Source of the DNA: Anaerolineae bacterium | Lineage (GTDB): Bacteria > Chloroflexota > Anaerolineae > Promineifilales > Promineifilaceae | Direction: 5' to 3' | Length of the DNA: 64,000 bases | Assembly (NCBI GenBank): GCA_019637635.1 | Contig: JAHBVI010000005.1 | Location: 1 to 64,000 of the forward strand | Shown here: piece after piece, positions 58,820-64,000 of the stretch | Layout of the letters: every line of letters begins with the position of its first letter | How positions within the stretch are numbered: the stretch's first letter is position 1 | Notes under the pieces: model-generated | What the model was told of the DNA's origin: nothing | Database searches by the model: none | The model's input: only the letters and a program-made list of their open reading frames with translations | Translations under genes and position numbers: made by a program

Positions 58820-59373
58820 ATGGAATGGGCACTTGTATTTGCTGGCAATCTGGCGGAATGTGTTGGCGAAGTTAGTGGGCGTCTGATCAATCTTTTACTG
58901 TAAACGGCCGTCAAAACCCTCGCCCCATCTTTACCTCCTCAAACCAAAGCGCAGGGTTGACGGCCGTACTCCCCCCACCTATCTACCCCACCTCAACAAC
59001 AAATGTTTTGGGATAACGGCCGTTGACGTTATCCTGTTCGTGAATCCCCTGGTATAATATGCTTGATGTCTGCATCTAATAGCCTCCCGCACTTGATCCA
59101 GCAGGTTTTTTGTCTATCAATGCAGGGTAGTCAGCTTATAGCAGGTGTTTACCTTGCTATTTATCGCAGGGTAAACATCTGAAATGAAACAGTTGTACTC
59201 CTATGATTGCGGGGTATCCTTCCGAAAAAGAATACCCTGCAATGGATGCAGGGTAATAAATAGTTAGGCCTCTCCGATAAATATTTGAACTCGCTAAAAA
59301 GCAATGACAGTCGTTGTTCAAGCTTATACTGGGCACAGCTAGACAAAGCAGTGTTCCAATCTCAGGTGAAGAA
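58820..59373. other. Low-GC intergenic region with GCAGGGTA repeats
   Basis: This 550-base stretch holds three ACGGCCGT words (58908, 58960, 59017), a TATAAT (59054) without a clear -35, and four occurrences of the word GCAGGGTA or its complement at 59124-59252, of which GGGGTATCC...AATACCCTGC forms a hairpin. Base composition falls from 59090 onward. GTTAGGC at 59263-59269 matches an integron core site. No gene is seen before 59374. Confidence 0.6.
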
Positions 59374-59810
59374 ATGGCTCCCTCTTCAGTCATCCTTCGA
59401 AATGAAAAACGGGAAAATGATTCCAGGTATTTAGCCGCATCTTACAACACCGATGGTGATTTGATAATTGAAGGCCAGGATTTAGGCGAAAATGTTCAAT
59501 CATTCTTTGGATGTATCGAATATGAGTGGACCTGGACTATTCGTGCAACCAACCTACCGTCTCTAAAGCAGGCTTTGGGAAATTCGGACAACGTATTGGA
59601 ATCTCTAAAAACAAGATTCAGTAATGAAAATGCTGCTGGTTTGATAACTTTTTTGACTGACAACAAAATTGTTTTTGAATCGTGGAGCAGAATTGGCGAT
59701 TAGTTTCACTTATAAGAACCAAGAGCAAGGTATCTTCTGGCATAGAAACGGCCTAACACCGGCTCCAGCGGACGGCTTCGCCTGCGGCTCGCCGCCGCTG
59801 AGCCATACCG
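59264..59810 (+). mobile_element. Candidate integron gene cassette
   Basis: Bounded on the left by GTTAGGC (fits GTTRRRY) and on the right by the attC-like site at 59751-59816. It carries one low-GC gene in the standard orientation, with its stop 48 bases before the attC site. No integrase gene is within the window. Confidence 0.5.
59374..59703 (+). CDS. Hypothetical protein in a candidate gene cassette
   Basis: The 109-residue protein (MAPSSVILRNEKRENDSRYL..., EGQDLGENVQSFFGCIEYEWTWTIRATNLPSLKQALGN) has AGGTGA just upstream of the ATG. Its base composition is clearly lower in GC than all neighbours and it has no ACGGCCGT, both of which suggest recent transfer. The acidic body and central WTW resemble small immunity-type proteins, but I do not recognise the family. 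A longer reading from 59314 is possible. Confidence 0.65.
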   Translation: MAPSSVILRNEKRENDSRYLAASYNTDGDLIIEGQDLGENVQSFFGCIEYEWTWTIRATNLPSLKQALGNSDNVLESLKTRFSNENAAGLITFLTDNKIVFESWSRIGD

Positions 59811-59816
59811 TTATAC
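59751..59816 (+). other. Candidate integron attC site
   Basis: R'' GCCTAAC (59751) and R' GTTATAC (59810) enclose L'' GGCTCCAGCGG (59761-59771) and L' CCGCTGAGCC (59795-59804). The two L arms pair except for one extra C in L'', which is the extrahelical base typical of attC. The inner GACGGCTTCGCC..GCGGC segment folds into a variable loop. R' differs slightly from GTTRRRY. Confidence 0.6.
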
Positions 59817-59879
59817 GGCCGTATCCCTTCTCCCCTTCTGATCTTCACCCATAAACCCATCCAGCTATTCAAACGCCTC

Positions 59880-59945
59880 CAATCACCATGATCCGGGTCG
59901 CGGCGATTAAAAAAGCTCTCGGATCATGTTGATCCGGGTCGCGTG
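59880..59945. repeat. Direct repeat TGATCCGGGTCGCG
   Basis: Two copies of TGATCCGGGTCGCG at about 59889 and 59930, separated by an AAAAAAGCTCTCGGATCATG stretch. They lie between the attC-like site and the RibD-C remnant; I see no gene here. Confidence 0.6.
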
Positions 59946-59949
59946 GATA

Positions 59950-60222
59950 TTCACGGCCGTCAGATCACGTCAATGACATCGCCAGCGCGAAGTACACACG
60001 GAAACACGCACCGCCGAAGCCCAAATGGACGGCAGCAGCGTCCTGGCCCAAACCCTGGCCCAACACGACCTGATTGATGAATATCGCCTGCACGTCTACC
60101 CCCTGGTACTCGGCAGCGGCAAGCGATTGTACCCCACAGGCAAACGCCTCAATTTCACATTGGTAGAAGCATCCCCACTGCCCACCGGCGTCGTCTACAT
60201 GCGCTACCGCCACACCGCCTGA
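59950..60222 (+). pseudogene. Remnant of a dihydrofolate reductase/RibD-C family gene
   Basis: The last 65 codons read MDGSSVLAQTLAQHDLIDEY and RLHVYPLVLGSGKRLYP, then PLPTGVVYMRYRHTA, the C-terminal third of RibD-C-like reductases (GS..L...L...GLIDEyrl.v.PvvlG.GkrLF). The NADPH-binding N-terminal part is missing. Upstream in frame is REVHTETRTAEAQ with no start or recognisable domain. A terminator follows. The 5' part was probably lost when the neighbouring mobile material came in. Confidence 0.75.
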
Positions 60223-60255
60223 TTTTGCCCCGATGTCCCCCGCCGTGTCACCGGT

Positions 60256-60300
60256 TAAAAAAAAAGAGCCTGATGTCTGGCACATCAGGCTCTTTTTTTA
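60256..60300. terminator. Bidirectional Rho-independent terminator
   Basis: An A-run, GAGCCTGATGT, loop CTGGC, ACATCAGGCTC and a T-run. It can end transcripts in both directions: the RibD-C remnant on plus and the hydrolase gene on minus. Confidence 0.95.
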
Positions 60301-60311
60301 GCGTAACCGTT

Positions 60312-60378
60312 CAGACCTGACAGGTTTTTCACCAGTTCAACCTGGAACTTCGCAGGTCAAAAACCTGTCAGGTCTCCA
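60312..60378. repeat. Inverted repeat, CCTGACAGG family, long-spaced copy
   Basis: AGACCTGACAGGTTTTT at 60312 and AAAAACCTGTCAGGTCT at 60358, with a 28-base AGTTCAACCTGGAACTT-like middle that forms its own hairpin. Confidence 0.85.
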
Positions 60379-60399
60379 GAGGGACTGAACGCTTGCTTT

Positions 60400-61158
60400 T
60401 TAGCCTACCTGTTGCAAGAAACTGTCCAAAATCTCGTTAAAACCGTGCGGATTGTCCAATTGCAGCCAGTGACCAACACCTTCCATTCTGGTAACGGGCA
60501 ATGAGGGGTAAAGCTGGTGCAGGCTGGTGGGGTCATCATTGGCCGGGGTGATGATGGTCTGCATAGGCCCCGGGTAGCGTTGCAAGGCGGTCAATGGGTC
60601 ATATTGGCGCAGCGCCAGCAGCGCCCCCACCACTGTTTCCCTGGGTGTTTGCCGCAAATCGGCCAGTAATTGGGTCTGCACGGCCGTGTCATCCCCAACC
60701 ATCACCGATTGCCAATACCCTTCAATAACGGGCGCATACGTCTCCGACGCCAGCCCGGCAAAAAAGGGGGCGATCATCTCCTCTGGCACCTGGCGAAAAT
60801 CGCCAGAAGGGTCCACCAACAGCAGCCCGGCCACCTGCGCCGGATTCTGGGCGGCCACTTCTAAAGCCACAATAGCCCCCAGACTGTGCCCCACCAATAC
60901 ATAGCGCTCCAGCCCTACGGCCGTTGCGGTGGCCGCCACTTCCGCCGCCAACGTGCTGATGGCAAAATCGGCATTATCAGATGTGTGGGAACGGCCGTGC
61001 CCCCGCCAATCCATGGCTATCGTGCGGCGGGACGGCCGTAAATGCGCCAGTTGCGCCTGCCAGTGCTCGCTGTGCCCGGCCAACGAATGTAAAAAAACCA
61101 CCGGCAGCTGCCTCTGCTCCACCCCGCCATCATCCACAAAAAGATTTGCTTCCATCAT
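60400..61158 (-). CDS. Alpha/beta hydrolase
   Basis: The 252-residue protein has the fold signature: oxyanion strand PVVFLHSLAGHSEHW, nucleophile Ser in LVGHSLGAIVAL, acid region near TIITPANDDPTS and the catalytic His in VTRMEGVGHWLQLDNP. It is like BphD/esterase-type enzymes of broad range. AAGGAGATGG lies 10 bases upstream of the tandem ATG. ACGGCCGT occurs four times. Confidence 0.87.
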   Translation of the reverse strand: MMEANLFVDDGGVEQRQLPVVFLHSLAGHSEHWQAQLAHLRPSRRTIAMDWRGHGRSHTSDNADFAISTLAAEVAATATAVGLERYVLVGHSLGAIVALEVAAQNPAQVAGLLLVDPSGDFRQVPEEMIAPFFAGLASETYAPVIEGYWQSVMVGDDTAVQTQLLADLRQTPRETVVGALLALRQYDPLTALQRYPGPMQTIITPANDDPTSLHQLYPSLPVTRMEGVGHWLQLDNPHGFNEILDSFLQQVG

Positions 61159-61239
61159 CGCGTTTATCCATCTCCTTTGGTGTATGTGTCAATATACGTA
61201 GTTTAAGATGTAAACCTGACGGGAAGTGTCATATATTTC

Positions 61240-61276
61240 TACAGACCTGACAGGTCTGCCAGACCTGTCAGGTCTT
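61240..61276. repeat. Inverted repeat, CCTGACAGG family
   Basis: AGACCTGACAGGTCTGCC and AGACCTGTCAGGTCTTTT, located 4 bases after the stop of the aminotransferase gene (minus strand). Confidence 0.9.
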
Positions 61277-61280
61277 TTCA

Positions 61281-62474
61281 TTACGGTATCATCAACACCG
61301 GCTCCACCTGCTCCAAAGCCCAATCTATTTCCTCTTTGCTGATCACTAGCGGCGGCGCAAAGCGGATGACGTTTTCATGCGTTTCCTTGCACAACACGCC
61401 CCGTTCCTGCAACGCTTCACAAAAACGGCGCGCCTTCGTGTTCAACTCTACGCCAATAAACAGCCCTTTTCCGCGCACTTCTTTGATGTGGTCACTTTCA
61501 ATCCGTTCCAGCCGCCCCTTGAAATATGCACCCAATTCGGCCGACTGCGCCACCAGATTTTCTTCCACCAACACCGCCAGCGCGGCGCGGGCAATGGCCG
61601 CGCCCAACGGATTGCCGCCAAAGGTGCTGCCATGATCGCCCGGATGGAACAGCCCCAAAATGTCCCGGTCTGACAACACGGCCGATACCGGGTAAAAACC
61701 GCCGCTGAGCGCCTTGCCCACAATGGTCATGTCCGCCTTCACCCCTTCATGGTGGCAGGCAAACAGTTTCCCGGTACGGCCGAAGCCGGTCTGAATCTCA
61801 TCGGCCACAAACAAGACGTTTTGCTCCTGGCACAAATCATAGGCGGCGCGAATGTAACCGGCGGGCGGCATGACCACGCCGCCTTCGCCCTGAATGGGTT
61901 CCACCAGGAAGGCGACGGTATGGGGGGTGATGGCCTGGCGCAGGGCCTCGATGTGGCCATAGGGGATCAATTTGAAGCCGGGGGTGAAGGGGCCAAAGTG
62001 CTGCTTATAGGCCGGTTCGCTGGAAAAGCCGACGACAGTGGTGGTACGGCCGTGAAAATTCCCCTCACACACAATAATCTCCGCTTCGCCATCGGGCACA
62101 CCCTTAATCTCATACCCCCATTTGCGGGCCGCTTTGATAGCCGTCTCCACCGCTTCCGCGCCTGTATTCATCGGCAGCGCCATGTCATACCCCGTCAGTT
62201 CGCACATCTCCTTCAGGAATGGCCCCATCTGGTCATTGCGAAACGCGCGGGACGTCAGCGTCACTTTGTGCATCTGGGATACGGCCGCGTCCATGATTTT
62301 GGGATGGCAGTGCCCCTGGTTCACGGCCGAATACGCCGCCAGACAATCCAGGTACTTCTTGCCGTCCACGTCATACACCCACACCCCCTCCGCCTTTTCT
62401 ACCACTACATCCAGCGGGTGATAATTGTGGGCGCTGTAGGTTTCATCCAGTTCAATATAATGTTGGCTTTTCAT
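61281..62474 (-). CDS. rocD: Ornithine aminotransferase (RocD-like)
   Basis: The 397-residue class III aminotransferase has [44 protein letters not shown], the PLP-site Lys in [45 protein letters not shown] and [15 protein letters not shown]. The N-terminal Tyr/His pattern and length match OAT rather than ArgD. It converts ornithine and 2-oxoglutarate to glutamate semialdehyde and glutamate. AAAGGAG is 8 bases before the ATG. Confidence 0.92.
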   Translation of the reverse strand: MKSQHYIELDETYSAHNYHPLDVVVEKAEGVWVYDVDGKKYLDCLAAYSAVNQGHCHPKIMDAAVSQMHKVTLTSRAFRNDQMGPFLKEMCELTGYDMALPMNTGAEAVETAIKAARKWGYEIKGVPDGEAEIIVCEGNFHGRTTTVVGFSSEPAYKQHFGPFTPGFKLIPYGHIEALRQAITPHTVAFLVEPIQGEGGVVMPPAGYIRAAYDLCQEQNVLFVADEIQTGFGRTGKLFACHHEGVKADMTIVGKALSGGFYPVSAVLSDRDILGLFHPGDHGSTFGGNPLGAAIARAALAVLVEENLVAQSAELGAYFKGRLERIESDHIKEVRGKGLFIGVELNTKARRFCEALQERGVLCKETHENVIRFAPPLVISKEEIDWALEQVEPVLMIP

Positions 62475-62492
62475 AGTACAAACTCCTTTGGC

Positions 62493-62527
62493 AAAGACCC
62501 TAAGGGTTTTGAAAACCCTTAGGGTCT
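62493..62527. repeat. Inverted repeat, CCCTAAGGG family
   Basis: AGACCCTAAGGGTTTTG and AAAACCCTTAGGGTCTAAG. Perfect pairing. It lies between the aminotransferase gene and the terminator of uppP. Confidence 0.92.
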
Positions 62528-62552
62528 AAGCAATTAACCTGTCAAATTTAGT

Positions 62553-62590
62553 CAAAAAAAGCCTGACCATGTGGATGATCAGGCTTTGCT
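62553..62590 (-). terminator. Terminator of the uppP gene
   Basis: Read on the minus strand: AAGCCTGATCAT, loop CCAC, ATGGTCAGGCTT, then a T-run. One mismatch in a 13-bp stem. It follows the uppP stop by about 80 bases. Confidence 0.8.
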
Positions 62591-62671
62591 CAGACCCAGG
62601 CCGGGTACGGCCGTTGGTCATCTTTTTAAGTTGAAGTTGCTGTTAATTATATGAAGATCGGGGCAAGCTGT

Positions 62672-63487
62672 CTATGATGAGCCAAGTAACGAAACAAGCA
62701 AATACCCGCCTCCTACAATGGCGCAATAAACAGCAAAGATGTAGAGCGTATGGCTGCGCACCCAGCGCAGCAAGAAGGCAATGCACAGATACCCGGTCAC
62801 GGCCGCAGCCACAAACCCGGCGGCATAAACAATGGCGGCTTCGCTGGCCTGGGCGCTGACAATATCCAACAGCGACAGCAGCCCGGCGCCCATGATGGCG
62901 GGCACACCCAACAAAAAGCTAAAGCGCGTCGCCGTGGGCCGATCCAGGCCGCGTATCAAGCCGCCCACGATGGTGCTGCCGCTGCGGGAGATGCCGGGCA
63001 GCAGGGCAAACGCCTGGAAGGAGCCAATGATCAGCGTATCGGCCCAACGCATCTGCGCCACGCTTTTTTGGCCGGACATCATGCGTTCGCCAATGACCAG
63101 GAGTACGGCCGTGATCAGCAAAAAAAACGCGGCCGCTTCCGGCTGGCTGAATATCTCCTCCAGCTTGCTTTCAAACAGCAGCCCCAAGACCACCGCCGGG
63201 ATGGAACCAACCACAATCAGCCAGCCCAACCGCGCTTCCGTAGAGGCCAGGGGTTGTTTGCGGCGCAGGTCACGCAGCACGGCCGTGAGGATTCCCCACA
63301 AATCGCGCCAGAAATAAACCAGCACCGCCAGCAGTGTCCCCAGATGCAGCACGCCAATCATCGTCAGATCGGCCGGTGGCATATCTACCACCGCCGGAAT
63401 AATTACCAGATGTCCCGAACTAGAAATGGGCAAAAACTCCGTCGCCCCTTGCAAAATACCTAAAAAGATCGCTTCGATGATGCTCAT
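62672..63487 (-). CDS. uppP: Undecaprenyl-diphosphate phosphatase UppP (BacA)
   Basis: The 271-residue protein has eight helices. The active-site motifs are LQGATEFLPISSSGHLVI near the N-terminus and LLPGISRSGSTIVGGLIRGLDR in the second half. It recycles undecaprenyl pyrophosphate for peptidoglycan and other wall polymers. No strong ribosome site is visible because an array lies just upstream. Confidence 0.95.
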   Translation of the reverse strand: MSIIEAIFLGILQGATEFLPISSSGHLVIIPAVVDMPPADLTMIGVLHLGTLLAVLVYFWRDLWGILTAVLRDLRRKQPLASTEARLGWLIVVGSIPAVVLGLLFESKLEEIFSQPEAAAFFLLITAVLLVIGERMMSGQKSVAQMRWADTLIIGSFQAFALLPGISRSGSTIVGGLIRGLDRPTATRFSFLLGVPAIMGAGLLSLLDIVSAQASEAAIVYAAGFVAAAVTGYLCIAFLLRWVRSHTLYIFAVYCAIVGGGYLLVSLLGSS

Positions 63488-63494
63488 GGTTTTT

Positions 63495-64000
<506 letters not shown>

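Noticed and set aside
59024-59060. Promoter with TTGACG and TATAAT
   Set aside because: The two boxes are 24 bases apart, too far for a normal sigma-70 promoter.
62750-63463. 237-codon frame opposite uppP
   Set aside because: Antisense to an intact, well-recognised gene.

Overview
The window looks like a chromosome segment of a Chloroflexota bacterium, most likely class Anaerolineae. This is inferred from gene content: Tad-type pilin-like proteins with Thr/Pro-rich linkers, a SARP/BTAD regulator, DUF4058, DUF4230 and DUF3048 proteins, PdxS/PdxT, ECF41, and many small ABC and toxin-antitoxin genes at moderately high GC. I found no tRNA, rRNA or CRISPR array.

Layout. 45-7603 (minus): five secreted or pilus-like genes (TadE/TadG-like proteins, a BNR-repeat protein, a PepSY-like protein). 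7732-12260 (plus): a SARP-type regulator fused to a P-loop ATPase, with a possible SARP box upstream, followed by a membrane protein carrying the same kind of ATPase. 12314-16736: a Phd/PIN toxin-antitoxin pair, DUF4058, a fused E1 alpha/beta 2-oxoacid dehydrogenase, and a REP-associated tyrosine transposase (RAYT). 16808-33869: mostly housekeeping or single genes (LVIVD lipoprotein, sensor kinase, pdxST, PIN/RHH pair, methyltransferase, a cysteine-free family-4 uracil-DNA glycosylase, MacB-like ABC transporter, amidohydrolase, formyltransferase, YggX, HIT-like, DUF4230, flavin reductase). 34661-50465 (plus): a respiratory nitrogen-oxide island. It holds a Tat-exported molybdopterin subunit of the Nitrospira/anammox NxrA type, a four-cluster Fe-S subunit, a TorD chaperone, a heme-b gamma subunit, membrane proteins, an FmdE-like protein, a cytochrome cd1-type protein and a NarX/NarL two-component system. 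Together these suggest nitrate reduction or nitrite oxidation, with nitrite reduction to NO, under nitrate/nitrite control. 50580-64000: translin-like protein, DUF3467, ComEA-like protein, glycosyltransferase 9, DUF3048, ECF41 sigma with a FAD oxidoreductase, BI-1, a possible integron cassette with an attC site, a RibD-C remnant, hydrolase, ornithine aminotransferase, UppP and the C-terminus of Tgt.

What stands out is the repeat landscape. The palindrome ACGGCCGT occurs about 140 times (hand count) where one or two are expected, much like HIP1 in cyanobacteria. Many gene borders carry short arrays of degenerate 7-8-bp units that fold back on themselves. They often supply the last codons and the stop codon of the adjacent gene, and some sit in frame inside genes. 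REP-like hairpins surround a RAYT gene, and several other dispersed inverted-repeat families fill the intergenic space.
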